The translations under genes were made by a program, and so were the position numbers. Source: an uncultured Bacilli bacterium (lineage in GTDB: Bacteria; Bacillota_I; Bacilli_A; RF39; UBA660). Taken from it: DNA of 8,539 bases. The notes beneath the pieces were generated by a model. It worked only from the letters and a program-made list of their open reading frames with translations. It made no database searches and was not told the DNA's origin. Below are positions 1-7,532 of this stretch, piece by piece. The number at the start of each line of letters is the position of its first letter. The first letter of the stretch is position 1. Location of the stretch: NCBI GenBank assembly GCA_934120015.1, contig CAKOTD010000037.1:1-8539 (forward strand), in the 5' to 3' direction.

Positions 1-650
1 AGTTTTAAAATTGCATAAGAATATAATTTCGAAAAACTACCATTATTTATTAACTCATTTAATTTTTCATCATCAATACTTTCTTTATTTAAAACTTTTA
101 TTAATTCAGAATATATTAGTGATAATGCTTCTCTATTTAATTCTATAAATGGTTTTACAGTACTTTCTGTTCTTTTGGTATAACTATTTTTTTCTTTATC
201 AAAAAAACCTAGTTTTAACATACCTTGAAAAACATAATATTTAAACCATGTTGGATACATATCTGTATCTTTACTAAAGAAATAATCTAACCATGTGTCT
301 AAAGAAGCTTTTTGTTCATTTATTATGTGTTCTATTTCTTGCTTTTTAGTTTTTTCATCATATTTTACATGTCCATAACCTCTATCAAGAGCAATTTTTT
401 CTTGCTTTTTAAAATAAGACTCTGGTACATTTTGTTCTTTTATTACATACTTTTCATAATAATATTTTTTTATTAAATTTACCTTATCGTGTTCAAATGC
501 TCTCTTTGTTACATCTTCTAAACGTTACATATATTTTTCTATTTTTTGATATTTATCATCTGATTTATTTGCTGTATGCATTACTATTTCTGATAAATGT
601 AAGTCTTTATATATTTTATCTAAAAACTTTTCTCCTTGATAATTATTCAT
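1..650 (-). pseudogene. Uncharacterised gene broken by an in-frame TAA; 3' end outside the window
   Basis: An ATG at 650 has a good AGGTGAT ribosome-binding site at 654-660 and a strong promoter just upstream. The frame runs 41 codons to a TAA at 525-527, then continues open in the same frame for about 174 more codons to the window edge. The sequence after the stop is protein-like: charged helical stretches, then LDTWLDYFF, YPTWFKYYVFQGMLKLG and TVKPFIELNREAL. No in-frame ATG, GTG or TTG follows the stop until far downstream, so reinitiation is unlikely. One substitution (CAA, AAA or GAA to TAA) would explain it; a sequencing error or recoding is possible. The YPTWFKY...KLG segment recalls the N-terminal part of a family of large uncharacterised proteins seen in metagenomic genomes. 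That is from memory, and I assign no function. Confidence 0.7.
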
Positions 651-666
651 AATATCACCTAACTTA

Positions 667-695
667 ATTATACAACAAAAGTATATAAATACCAA
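667..695 (-). promoter_or_regulatory. Sigma-A promoter of the interrupted gene
   Basis: On the minus strand a TTGGTA -35 box (690-695) and a perfect TATAAT -10 box (667-672) are separated by exactly 17 nt. The expected transcription start is near 660, so the leader is only about ten bases and begins at or within the ribosome-binding site. The -35 box lies in the loop of the palindrome at 677-709, which suggests a repressible promoter. Confidence 0.75.
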
Positions 696-709
696 ATTTA
701 TATACTTTT
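677..709. repeat. Perfect inverted repeat with 14-bp arms over the -35 region; candidate operator
   Basis: Arms AAAAGTATATAAAT (677-690) and ATTTATATACTTTT (696-709) are perfect reverse complements around a 5-nt centre, ACCAA. The palindrome covers the -35 box and most of the spacer of the promoter at 667-695, as expected for a repressor operator. With a single G-C pair per arm it would be a weak RNA hairpin, so a terminator role is less likely, although a short T run follows on the plus strand. Confidence 0.6.
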
Positions 710-771
710 TCTTTAATTTTAAAAGGCTTTTATAATATATATTTCAAATAATAAATATTTTCCATGAAAAG

Positions 772-793
772 AAAAAAATCACATTTAGTGATT
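772..793 (-). terminator. Intrinsic terminator after the DUF11 gene and its shifted tail
   Basis: Read on the minus strand, AATCAC, a 5-nt loop TAAAT and GTGATT form a perfect 6-bp stem that runs into a seven-T tract (two of the Ts lie in the stem). It sits directly against the TAG at 794-796 that ends the shifted tail frame. This spacing fits the tail frame being, or having been, the true end of the coding unit. Confidence 0.85.
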
Positions 794-937
794 CTATATT
801 CTCCAGTATGGTGTACTACAAGTAAAATTATCTCCATAATACTTATTTATTGGACTTATTACTACAACGTAATTACTTAACAATTCACAAGCTTCACTAT
901 ATCTTAATCTGGCACTATTTTTTAATATAAAAAACTT
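794..937 (-). other. Protein-like tail frame without a start codon, +1 relative to the DUF11 gene
   Basis: Just past the DUF11 stop, the +1 frame is open to a TAG at 794-796. It reads as plausible protein, with LRYSEACELLSN, YVVVISPINKYYGDN and a TPYWRI ending. The frame is open back to about 997, but it contains no ATG, GTG or TTG and no ribosome-binding site. Loss of one A from the A7 run (plus-strand T7 at 944-950) would join this tail to the DUF11 protein, giving about 177 residues. It could instead be a separate small gene that lost its start, or a sequence error in the homopolymer. The terminator follows immediately. I do not recognise the family. Confidence 0.45.
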
Positions 938-938
938 A

Positions 939-1328
939 TTAACTTTTTTTCGTAATGCGAAACGTGAGGGTAGTCTTAGTTGATGGTTGAATATCAGCTA
1001 AGTTAATTGTTAATGTATGACTATCTTGATCATATTTATATTGAAGTTCTGTTGCAGGTGTACCATCTATTGTGACACTACCATCAACAAAATTAACATA
1101 TGTTGTATCAATTACATCAGTTACTATTGGTTTTTCATAGGTCATATCAGCATTATTCTCAACAACAATTGTATATGTAAGGTCACCACTACCCCAGTTT
1201 TTTTTATCTGCATCTTTAGTTATTGTAAGACCATCAACCATATTTACAACAGAAGTATTTGAAGTAAGAGATGTTGGAATTCCATTATAATTACCTACTG
1301 AACTTACAGTATTATTTAATTCGTTCAT
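939..1328 (-). CDS. Small DUF11 (conserved repeat domain) protein
   Basis: This is a 129-residue protein whose body, from about residue 28, fits the DUF11 / TIGR01451 beta-sandwich domain of bacterial surface proteins. Signs are VDGLTITKDADKKNWGSGDLTYTIVVEN, written here in two parts as VDGLTITKDADK and LTYTIVVEN, then VTDVIDTTYVNFVDGSVTI and a closing TLTFRITKK strand. It has no signal peptide, membrane segment or sorting motif, so its location is open. A GTG six bases upstream lies inside the AGGAGG ribosome-binding site, so ATG at 1328 is the start. It has its own near-consensus promoter. Its stop lies one codon after an A7 run, beyond which a shifted frame stays open (see 794-937). DUF11 assignment is good; the role is unknown. 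Confidence 0.85.
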   Translation of the reverse strand: MNELNNTVSSVGNYNGIPTSLTSNTSVVNMVDGLTITKDADKKNWGSGDLTYTIVVENNADMTYEKPIVTDVIDTTYVNFVDGSVTIDGTPATELQYKYDQDSHTLTINLADIQPSTKTTLTFRITKKS

Positions 1329-1333
1329 AGTCA

Positions 1334-1339
1334 CCTCCT
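1334..1339 (-). promoter_or_regulatory. Ribosome-binding site that fixes the DUF11 start
   Basis: AGGAGG lies 5 nt before the ATG at 1328. The upstream in-frame GTG (1332-1334) overlaps its last G and so cannot be served by it. Confidence 0.85.
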
Positions 1340-1347
1340 CTATAATA

Positions 1348-1376
1348 AGTATATGAAATTAATAGATTTTTGTTAA
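1348..1376 (-). promoter_or_regulatory. Sigma-A promoter of the DUF11 gene
   Basis: TTAACA (1371-1376), a 17-nt spacer and TATACT (1348-1353) each match consensus at five of six positions. The expected start, near 1341, gives a very short leader that begins at the ribosome-binding site. It lies within the 72-nt gap after the beta-helix gene. No terminator is visible in that gap, so read-through from the upstream gene is also possible. Confidence 0.7.
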
Positions 1377-1400
1377 TTTTATAAAATCAAATTTATATTT

Positions 1401-2918
1401 TTATCTTCTTATATTATTTCTTCCCCCTTGACTATTAAAGCCTCTATTACCATAATTATTAACAATTCCACTAATAGTTATTACCATATTTATATTTCCA
1501 CCTGTATATTCACCATCAAGATATAACCCATTTACACTTTCTCCATTTACATTTCCACCTAGTGACAAATTATATGTATTATTTTCTGTAAGATTAGGTG
1601 ATGATATAAATATAGACGAATATTGTTTAGTAGGTTTAAATGTAATAATATCTTCCAAATTTATAAGTGTTCCAGAAACTTGAGTATCTAAATTAATTAA
1701 TACCCCAACCTGCTTACTATCAGCACTTAAATTTTGGGCCATACCCGATGATCCTATTGCAACAATAGTTCCACCATTTACTATAAGTTTGTTATCATAA
1801 TCAAGTGCTCCATCACCATTACTAGTAGGCCCCTCAATAACAATAGTTCCACCATTTATCATAATACTTCCGTTTGCATCGAGACCATCTCCACTTGCAT
1901 TTACATATATATTTCCACCATTTATAGTAAGTATTGATGTACTACCCATATTTTCATCTTTTTTTGCCACATTAATACCATCATCACTTGCCACTACACT
2001 AATATTTCCATCATTTATAGTTATAGCATTAGCCTCTAACCCTTCATAGCTTTTATTTATCACTATATCTCCCTTGTTTATTACCAACTCATTATCTGCA
2101 TGAACACCATCATCACCAGAAATTATATCAAAATAGCCATCATTAATTATAATTGTACCATTTGAATGAATAGCATCATCATATGAATTAATTTTAAAAT
2201 TTCCAGATTCAATTTCTATTAAATTACCAGCTTTAATAGTCTTTGATGATTTATTATTTATATTACCTTCAGTTATTATATTAAATATACCACTAATTAT
2301 AGTCAAATTATTTTCAGCTTTAATTCCATCTCCACTTGATGTTATATTAATAGTAGAATTTTCGATATTTATCGAATCATTACTCCTAATACCATCATCA
2401 ACGCTAGTTATATTAGTGCTACCACCTAAAATATAAATATTACTCTTTGCTACTATTCCATCTTCATGATTAGCATCTAAATTTAAAGTACCATCACCAA
2501 TAATATATAAATCAGCTTTACTATAGATTACACCTCTTACATTATCATCATAGCCATTATAACTTTTAGAATCAGATAAATAATTTTCACCAATTAATTC
2601 AATATATGTCTTTTTAGAATTTTCAATTAAAATAGCAGGTCCATTATCATTTTCTATAGTTACATTGTCTAATACTAATTTAACATCACCATCTACATTT
2701 ACTTTAATATATCCATCTAAATTACCATTTAATGTATATATACCAGCATTTGTAATACTAACTATTTTTTCATTATTTAAGTCTATTGTATAATTATTAT
2801 AATTACTAAAATCATTATTAACTTCAGCAGCTTTATTTAAATTTTTTTCTTTATAATTATTTATAACAATAAATAAAATAACTAAACATAAACATAAAAT
2901 ACAATATTTTTTCTTCAT
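1401..2918 (-). CDS. Surface beta-helix protein, Cthe_2159-type carbohydrate-binding domain
   Basis: This is a 505-residue protein. Residues 5-20 are a hydrophobic signal or anchor segment after MKKK. There is no convincing lipobox despite Cys residues at 6, 9 and 11. Residues about 45-430 are a parallel beta-helix: rungs of the type NGGTIVI or TINGGNIYV alternate with acidic turns (EDGI 152, DDGI 174, GDGI 197, DDAI 247, DDGV 269, YEGL 291, DDGI 312, GDGL 343, GDGAL 368). This matches the Cthe_2159 / DUF4353 family, whose founder binds acidic plant polysaccharide and calcium. The C-terminal part (about 430-480) has the family's closing beta strands, and a Gly/Asn/Arg-rich tail ends it without an LPXTG motif. 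The ribosome-binding site is GGAGG, 4 nt from the ATG. Role inferred: surface attachment to polysaccharide. It lacks any catalytic lyase signature that I can recognise. Confidence 0.88.
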   Translation of the reverse strand: MKKKYCILCLCLVILFIVINNYKEKNLNKAAEVNNDFSNYNNYTIDLNNEKIVSITNAGIYTLNGNLDGYIKVNVDGDVKLVLDNVTIENDNGPAILIENSKKTYIELIGENYLSDSKSYNGYDDNVRGVIYSKADLYIIGDGTLNLDANHEDGIVAKSNIYILGGSTNITSVDDGIRSNDSINIENSTINITSSGDGIKAENNLTIISGIFNIITEGNINNKSSKTIKAGNLIEIESGNFKINSYDDAIHSNGTIIINDGYFDIISGDDGVHADNELVINKGDIVINKSYEGLEANAITINDGNISVVASDDGINVAKKDENMGSTSILTINGGNIYVNASGDGLDANGSIMINGGTIVIEGPTSNGDGALDYDNKLIVNGGTIVAIGSSGMAQNLSADSKQVGVLINLDTQVSGTLINLEDIITFKPTKQYSSIFISSPNLTENNTYNLSLGGNVNGESVNGLYLDGEYTGGNINMVITISGIVNNYGNRGFNSQGGRNNIRR

Positions 2919-2943
2919 AATTCCTCCAAAACAAACTCATTTT

Positions 2944-2972
2944 ATTACATATATATGTTTGTAAAATGTTAT
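2944..2972 (-). promoter_or_regulatory. Possible promoter of the beta-helix gene, with a small palindrome
   Basis: On the minus strand ATAACA (2967-2972), a 17-nt spacer and TGTAAT (2944-2949) form a moderate sigma-A match. A perfect 12-bp palindrome ACATATATATGT (2947-2958) overlaps the -10 box and could be an operator, though alternating AT makes chance palindromes common here. Some promoter is needed because a terminator at 2991-3021 closes the operon upstream. Confidence 0.4.
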
Positions 2973-2990
2973 TTTTATGAATTTTATGTG

Positions 2991-3021
2991 AAAAAAAACC
3001 ATTTTCTATTTGAAAATGATT
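2991..3021 (-). terminator. Intrinsic terminator of the VWA-xpaC-SBP-telA operon
   Basis: On the minus strand AATCATTTTC (3012-3021) pairs with GAAAATGGTT (2997-3006) around a 5-nt loop, with one T-G wobble, and runs into an eight-T tract (two Ts pair in the stem). It starts 11 nt after the telA stop and closes the four-gene operon. Confidence 0.88.
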
Positions 3022-3032
3022 TTAATTATATT

Positions 3033-4163
3033 TTATGCTTTTAATTCTAGTAATTTTGATTTAAGTTCTTCTTCAATTTTATTTAATTCACCTTCAGCTT
3101 CTGCACGCTTTTGAGATCCTTCCTGATGAATTTTAATAATTGAATCAATTGTTTCCATTAAATCTTGATTAGTCTTTTTAACAGTTTCTAAATCAACAAT
3201 TGCTCTTTCAGATTCTTTAGCAATTTTAATAGATCCTTGTTTCAATAATTCACTATTCTTAACAAGCATTTCATTTGTAACATTGGTAACATGCTCTTGT
3301 GCTTCTAGTGCTTTATTAGCATTTGCAAGACCTAAAGCAATAACCATTTGATTTTTCCATAATGGGATTGTATTAATAATTGAAGATTGAATTTTATCAA
3401 CTAATTCAGCATCATTATTTTGAATTAATCTTATTTGTGGTGCCATTTGAATTGATATAATTCTTGTTGTTTTTAAGTCATACAATTTTTTTTCAAAACG
3501 ATTAGCAATATTAATCATATCATTATATGCTTGAACATCATTTTGTTCTTTAGTTTCTTCAGCCTTTTGATGTAAAGCTGGTAAAATTTCATTTCTAATT
3601 TGATCTAGCTTCTTATTTCCAGCAATTATATATAATGATAGTTCCTTAAAATACTCAATATTTTTTTCATACATCTCATCAAATATGGCAATATCTTTCA
3701 TCATTTGAACTTTATGAGATTCAAGTTGTTTTTCTATATTATTAATATTTGTCTCAACTTTACTAAATTTTGCTACCAACTTTCTAATTTGTTTTTTTAT
3801 CGAATTGAATAAAGTTGGTTTAAGATTAATATCAATTCCTCCATCAAATGATTTTATTTCTCCAGCTAAGTCAGCAAGTAAATTTCCCACAGTACCTAAA
3901 TTTTTAGTTCTAACATTATTTAATACACCATCTGAAAATTTTGATATTTTATTTTGGGCAGGGGCACCAAAACTAATAATCATATTAGTATCCTTTTCAT
4001 CAATCTTTGATACAAAATCATCAATTGCATGTTTCTCTTCAGTTGTTAATTTATCATAATTTAATGAATCTTCAACTTGAACTTCAGTAATATTATTTGC
4101 TCCTTCTAAATTATTTTTTAATTCTTGTAAGTTTTCATTAACCTTAATTTCTAAATTTTCCAT
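3033..4163 (-). CDS. telA: TelA/YaaN-family toxic anion resistance protein
   Basis: A 376-residue, soluble, mostly alpha-helical protein of normal length for the TelA family (PF05816). The diagnostic block is at about residues 238-280: IQMAPQIRLIQNND, then LVDKIQSSIINTIPLWKNQM. Residues about 125-235 are long heptad-like helices, and 345-376 end in a Glu/Lys-rich coiled coil. There is no signal or membrane segment, so it is cytoplasmic. It is last in the operon, 9 nt after the second binding protein; its AGGAGG (4169-4174) overlaps that gene's TAG stop, 5 nt before the ATG. Members are linked to tellurite and other stress resistance, but the biochemical activity is not established. The pairing with XpaC recalls xpaC-yaaN of Bacillus subtilis. 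Inferred role: the cytoplasmic partner of the membrane proteins encoded upstream. Confidence 0.93.
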   Translation of the reverse strand: MENLEIKVNENLQELKNNLEGANNITEVQVEDSLNYDKLTTEEKHAIDDFVSKIDEKDTNMIISFGAPAQNKISKFSDGVLNNVRTKNLGTVGNLLADLAGEIKSFDGGIDINLKPTLFNSIKKQIRKLVAKFSKVETNINNIEKQLESHKVQMMKDIAIFDEMYEKNIEYFKELSLYIIAGNKKLDQIRNEILPALHQKAEETKEQNDVQAYNDMINIANRFEKKLYDLKTTRIISIQMAPQIRLIQNNDAELVDKIQSSIINTIPLWKNQMVIALGLANANKALEAQEHVTNVTNEMLVKNSELLKQGSIKIAKESERAIVDLETVKKTNQDLMETIDSIIKIHQEGSQKRAEAEGELNKIEEELKSKLLELKA

Positions 4164-4172
4164 TTCTTCCTC

Positions 4173-5291
4173 CTAATTTTTCAAATAATCAATCATTTGA
4201 TTATAATAATTCATTTTTAAACTTGATACTGTTGAATCAATACTCTGTGGTATTCCATTAACAATAACATCTTTAACATTATAATTACCACCGGTTACAC
4301 CAGTTCTAAAACCATATTTTGACCAAGCAATTTTTTGTACTCCGGCATCTTCAAATGCATCATAATATATATTTCCATCTTCAGTAAGAGTTGCAATGCA
4401 ATGAGAATTCCAAATTGTTGGAGTTGGATATAAAATTCTTATTCTATCCTTTAATTGGTTATAACCTTCGGGATTAGAATTTGCAAAATCAATTATACTC
4501 TTTTCATAATCAACTATCATTGGTTTAGCACCCATACCTGTTTTTAAATACAATTGAAATAAGTCAGCTGGTGTATTATTCATATAACCAGATTTTTTAT
4601 AAAATTCTTTTAACTTAGGTAATATTTCATCTATGTTTTCATCAGTTAATTGACCACCGGCCATAATAGACGCTACCAAACCATAATATGTAGCTCCCGG
4701 ACTAGATGTTACTGGATCAGTTGAATCAATATTTATTTTCCCATATAAATTTTCAAGTCCAATATCTTTCCATGTTTTTCCTTCTAAAATATAATTTAAA
4801 AGTTTATCCATATCAGTTATATAGTAAACACCATCAACAACAGTTACAATATTTTCTTTAATTAGAGCATCTGTAACTTCATCCCAGCTATATATAACCA
4901 CTGGTGTATTAAGTGTTAAACTACCTTTCTTTACCGTATAACGATTTGCCTCACCATTTTCTTTATTTGGAGAAGTTTTGTAATAGTCATAGAATCTTTG
5001 ATCTGAAAAAAATATAAAATCATATCCGGAACCATTTTCCCTAACAACATCATTAACTATTAATTTTCCATTACTCCATGAATCATTTACAACATTTATT
5101 TTATATTTTTTATTTAAGATACTCAAGAATTCTTCATCCTCAAGTAAATTCTCTTTACCTCCACCTACGGCACCATATAAAGTAACTTTAGCATTATTTT
5201 TTTTAAATAAATTACTACCACCTATAATTACAAGTATTAAAACCAAAAGAATAAGTATCCCAATTCCCAAACCTTTTGAACTCTTATTCAT
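4173..5291 (-). CDS. Membrane-anchored extracellular substrate-binding protein
   Basis: A 372-residue protein from ATG 5291. Residues about 7-25 are an uncleaved signal-anchor helix (IGILILLVLILVIIGG), and the rest should lie outside. The body resembles a type 2 periplasmic binding fold: KVTLYGAVGGGKENLL near the start, YDFIFFSD, a ligand-loop-like TDPVTSSPGATYYG (about 191-204) and LYPTPTIWNSHCIATL (about 287-302). The last two match positions in the binding domain of the VWA protein upstream, so the two look paralogous. No lipobox is seen and no ABC permease or ATPase gene is nearby. The gene overlaps xpaC by 8 nt (ATGAATAA). An ATG at 5303 would add four residues, but it lacks a ribosome-binding site, whereas GGTGAT precedes 5291. 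The ligand is unknown. Confidence 0.82.
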   Translation of the reverse strand: MNKSSKGLGIGILILLVLILVIIGGSNLFKKNNAKVTLYGAVGGGKENLLEDEEFLSILNKKYKINVVNDSWSNGKLIVNDVVRENGSGYDFIFFSDQRFYDYYKTSPNKENGEANRYTVKKGSLTLNTPVVIYSWDEVTDALIKENIVTVVDGVYYITDMDKLLNYILEGKTWKDIGLENLYGKINIDSTDPVTSSPGATYYGLVASIMAGGQLTDENIDEILPKLKEFYKKSGYMNNTPADLFQLYLKTGMGAKPMIVDYEKSIIDFANSNPEGYNQLKDRIRILYPTPTIWNSHCIATLTEDGNIYYDAFEDAGVQKIAWSKYGFRTGVTGGNYNVKDVIVNGIPQSIDSTVSSLKMNYYNQMIDYLKN

Positions 5292-5919
5292 TTCTATCAC
5301 CATCTTTCACTTTAATAGTATCATTATTTAATAATCCATCTGTTTCTAGCATAGTCTCAAAGACCCTCATTTCAGCATTTATATCAATTAAATCATCATT
5401 ATAAAGATTATTCAATTGGTTTTCAAAAGCTATTTCTATATTAACAATCAGATTTCTAATTCTATCAGAAAATTCCATACTAGATTTACTAGTCAACTGT
5501 TGATTATTAATTTCCTCATACCTTTCCAAAATTTTAATTGTTATTGGCAAATAATAATTTAAAAATTTAGTAGCAGAACTTATTTTATCTGGTTTTTTAT
5601 ATAACAACTTAATTATCTTATCAGTTATTTTTATAATATCGGAAACATTATTTAATACTTTCTCATCTGTGATATTTTGACGTAATGATTTAAGTGATAA
5701 TAAATCTTTCTTACTGTTTTCTAACAGTTTTCTGTACTCTTCCTGATTTTTATAACCAAGTTCATCCAAACTATAATCATCTTTAAATATTAAAGAACTT
5801 GCACCAAATGAAACCACTGAGGTTATTAATGATGGAATAATTCCAAGACTAAGTGCCAAATAAGATACCCCAAAAAATGCACTTCCAATTATTCCAGAAT
5901 ATATGTATTTCTTTTTCAT
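5284..5919 (-). CDS. xpaC: XpaC-family membrane protein
   Basis: A 211-residue protein with two hydrophobic segments (about 6-25 and 27-45) forming a hairpin. A DDYSLDELGYKNQEEYRKLL linker and a helical cytoplasmic domain (about 55-195) follow. This is the layout of XpaC (PF10112), named for 5-bromo-4-chloroindolyl phosphate hydrolysis. The name records an old phenotype, and no hydrolase catalytic residues are visible. Its neighbour in Bacillus subtilis is the TelA homologue YaaN, and telA is two genes downstream here. The ATG comes one base after the stop of the VWA gene (TAATATG). The only nearby ribosome-binding site, AGAGG, is 11 nt away, so translation is probably coupled to the gene before it. 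Inferred role: the membrane link between the outer binding proteins and TelA. Confidence 0.85.
   Translation of the reverse strand: MKKKYIYSGIIGSAFFGVSYLALSLGIIPSLITSVVSFGASSLIFKDDYSLDELGYKNQEEYRKLLENSKKDLLSLKSLRQNITDEKVLNNVSDIIKITDKIIKLLYKKPDKISSATKFLNYYLPITIKILERYEEINNQQLTSKSSMEFSDRIRNLIVNIEIAFENQLNNLYNDDLIDINAEMRVFETMLETDGLLNNDTIKVKDGDRNE
5296..5301 (-). promoter_or_regulatory. Ribosome-binding site that fixes the start of the second binding protein
   Basis: GGTGAT, complementary to the AUCACC part of the 16S 3' end, lies 4 nt before ATG 5291. The same motif precedes the ATGs at 650 and 8407. It falls downstream of the alternative ATG at 5303, so it supports the shorter protein. Confidence 0.7.
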
Positions 5920-5920
5920 A

Positions 5921-7510
5921 TTAATTATAACCTCTTACTTCTTTAAAGGCTTCTAATAAGTTAGTTCTTCCATCAAAAACTTTTCCCCCTGTATAATTAC
6001 TTATTTCATTTAACTGTGATGCATCTGCATCTCCAAACAATATACCATATACAGGAATATCTTTATTTACATTATTGTAATAATTTTTGAAACTATTAAA
6101 TGTATCAACATTACCCATACCATCAGTCATCAATATTATAGATAAGTTATAATTACCTGTATCTTCCTCATTTAATATACTCAAAGCTTTTTTTAGAGAA
6201 CCATATATATTTGTAGAACCCATTGTATCAGTAGTTTCTATTTTTTCTAGTAACTCAGAAACAATTGTACCATCATCAGTAGTGTATGTTCCCAATACAT
6301 TAGTAGCAAATGGAATAATACTTATTTTATCTTTATAAGAAAATTGTAACATATTTAATGAAGCTGTATCAAAATTTAAAATATATTTCATAGCATCTAT
6401 TAATTGTTCATTACCATCACCATACATACTACCAGAATAATCTAAACAGAAAACAATATGTGTTGGTTTTCTAAACTCAGATTGATAAAGTGCAAGAGCT
6501 TCTTTAATAACAGACACACTAGGATACTTAATTGGCATTATGTACTTTGTTGTATCAATTCCCCAATCTTTATTAAAAATACTATTATCAGAATTATTAC
6601 TAACTCCTCCATACCAAACCCTTCTACCACTGTTTTCTAATTCTTTCTGAAACTCTGTACTAAGAACAAAATTTTGAAAATCATCAAAAATATCTTTTTT
6701 ATTATTACCATTATCAATATATGCAAGCGGAGAATCAGATATTGTAACACCGTCAACAGGATAAATTAAATAAAATGGCTCTTTACCCTCTTCTACTAAC
6801 TTTTTATTTAAATTAATTAATGATGATTCATAAGAAACAACGGCATCATACTTACCATCCAAAAGTAAACTATCTAAAAATTCTTCACTTCCAGATGTTC
6901 TTTCAACACCTGACAAAAATTTAACAATATCTTCTTTTAAACTCTCATCTTTTAAATTGTCAATAGTTAACACCTCAGGGTTACCTGCAAGTGTAGTAAG
7001 AAATCCTAAGTAAGCAGAAGCTCCTGTATTAGTTCTTGTTGCAGAATTCATAACAAAATTTAATTCTTTTGTTACAATTTTGTCTAATATATCCTTTGTA
7101 TAAACATCTCTACCTATAAAATTTAATTTCTGAGCAAGTGACTTTTTAATTCCAAATACAATAGGATTTATTGAAGTAGATTTAGAATTTTTAACCATCG
7201 AAGAATTGTCTAGCATATATAACCAAATAGAGTTTGAGGCCCATATAGCATCATACTTTTCTCCACTATTAATTTTATTCATCATCTCAAGTGTCCCAGC
7301 ATAAGTAATTTTAACAGGAATTTTTTTCTTATTAAAGTAATCCTTAATTACACTTTCTAAATCCGCATTCTCATTGCTTATTAACAAATTAAATTTTCCA
7401 TCAATTTTATTTTCTATAAACTTACTAACAGAATTTCCTAAACTAGATAGTAAAGCAACCATAATTACTAATATTACTGCTAAAAGTCCTTTTGAAACTT
7501 GTTTTGACAT
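5921..7510 (-). CDS. Membrane-anchored substrate-binding and von Willebrand A domain protein
   Basis: A 529-residue protein from ATG 7510. Residues about 8-24 are a signal-anchor helix (LLAVILVIMVALLSSLG). Residues about 40-325 are a type 2 periplasmic-binding domain (FNLLISNENADLESVI, YDAIWASNSIWLYML, NSATRTNTGASAYLG, YPVDGVTISDSPLAYI). Residues about 349-525 are a VWA domain with a complete MIDAS: DYSGS at 357-361, the Thr of GSTN at 433 and the Asp of MTDG at 463. It should bind a divalent cation and a protein partner outside the membrane. It is the first gene of the operon and ends one base before xpaC. An in-frame ATG at 7528 would add six residues, but it lies at the expected transcription start. 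The VWA part resembles TerY/Ca-activated-channel-like domains. The ligand and the partner are unknown. Confidence 0.88.
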   Translation of the reverse strand: MSKQVSKGLLAVILVIMVALLSSLGNSVSKFIENKIDGKFNLLISNENADLESVIKDYFNKKKIPVKITYAGTLEMMNKINSGEKYDAIWASNSIWLYMLDNSSMVKNSKSTSINPIVFGIKKSLAQKLNFIGRDVYTKDILDKIVTKELNFVMNSATRTNTGASAYLGFLTTLAGNPEVLTIDNLKDESLKEDIVKFLSGVERTSGSEEFLDSLLLDGKYDAVVSYESSLINLNKKLVEEGKEPFYLIYPVDGVTISDSPLAYIDNGNNKKDIFDDFQNFVLSTEFQKELENSGRRVWYGGVSNNSDNSIFNKDWGIDTTKYIMPIKYPSVSVIKEALALYQSEFRKPTHIVFCLDYSGSMYGDGNEQLIDAMKYILNFDTASLNMLQFSYKDKISIIPFATNVLGTYTTDDGTIVSELLEKIETTDTMGSTNIYGSLKKALSILNEEDTGNYNLSIILMTDGMGNVDTFNSFKNYYNNVNKDIPVYGILFGDADASQLNEISNYTGGKVFDGRTNLLEAFKEVRGYN

Positions 7511-7518
7511 TCTATCAT

Positions 7519-7523
7519 CCCTT
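7519..7523 (-). promoter_or_regulatory. Ribosome-binding site that fixes the VWA protein start
   Basis: AAGGG ends 8 nt before ATG 7510. It lies inside the reading frame of the alternative ATG at 7528 and so favours the shorter form. Confidence 0.6.
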
Positions 7524-7532
7524 ATCATATTA

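Noticed and set aside
1017..1262. Plus-strand open frame inside the DUF11 gene
   Set aside because: It is antisense to a recognisable domain, rich in Ile/Cys/Tyr as expected from reversed AT-rich codons, and has no ribosome-binding site.
1900..2480. Recurrent short DNA motifs resembling a repeat array or CRISPR
   Set aside because: They are codons for the repeated beta-helix rungs and acidic turns; spacing and sequence vary and the frame is open throughout.
2886..2918. Lipoprotein signal in the beta-helix protein (Cys residues at 6, 9 and 11)
   Set aside because: The cysteines lie inside or before the hydrophobic core rather than after it, so no lipobox is present.
3805..4059. Plus-strand open frame inside telA
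   Set aside because: Antisense shadow of a conserved family gene with no start signals.
3033..5919. Calling the operon a tellurite resistance determinant
   Set aside because: TelA and XpaC names come from old phenotypes. There is no TerD, TerC or TehB here, and the two binding proteins and VWA domain suggest a wider role.
6458..6640. Plus-strand open frame inside the VWA gene
   Set aside because: Antisense shadow over the binding and VWA domains; short and without family features.
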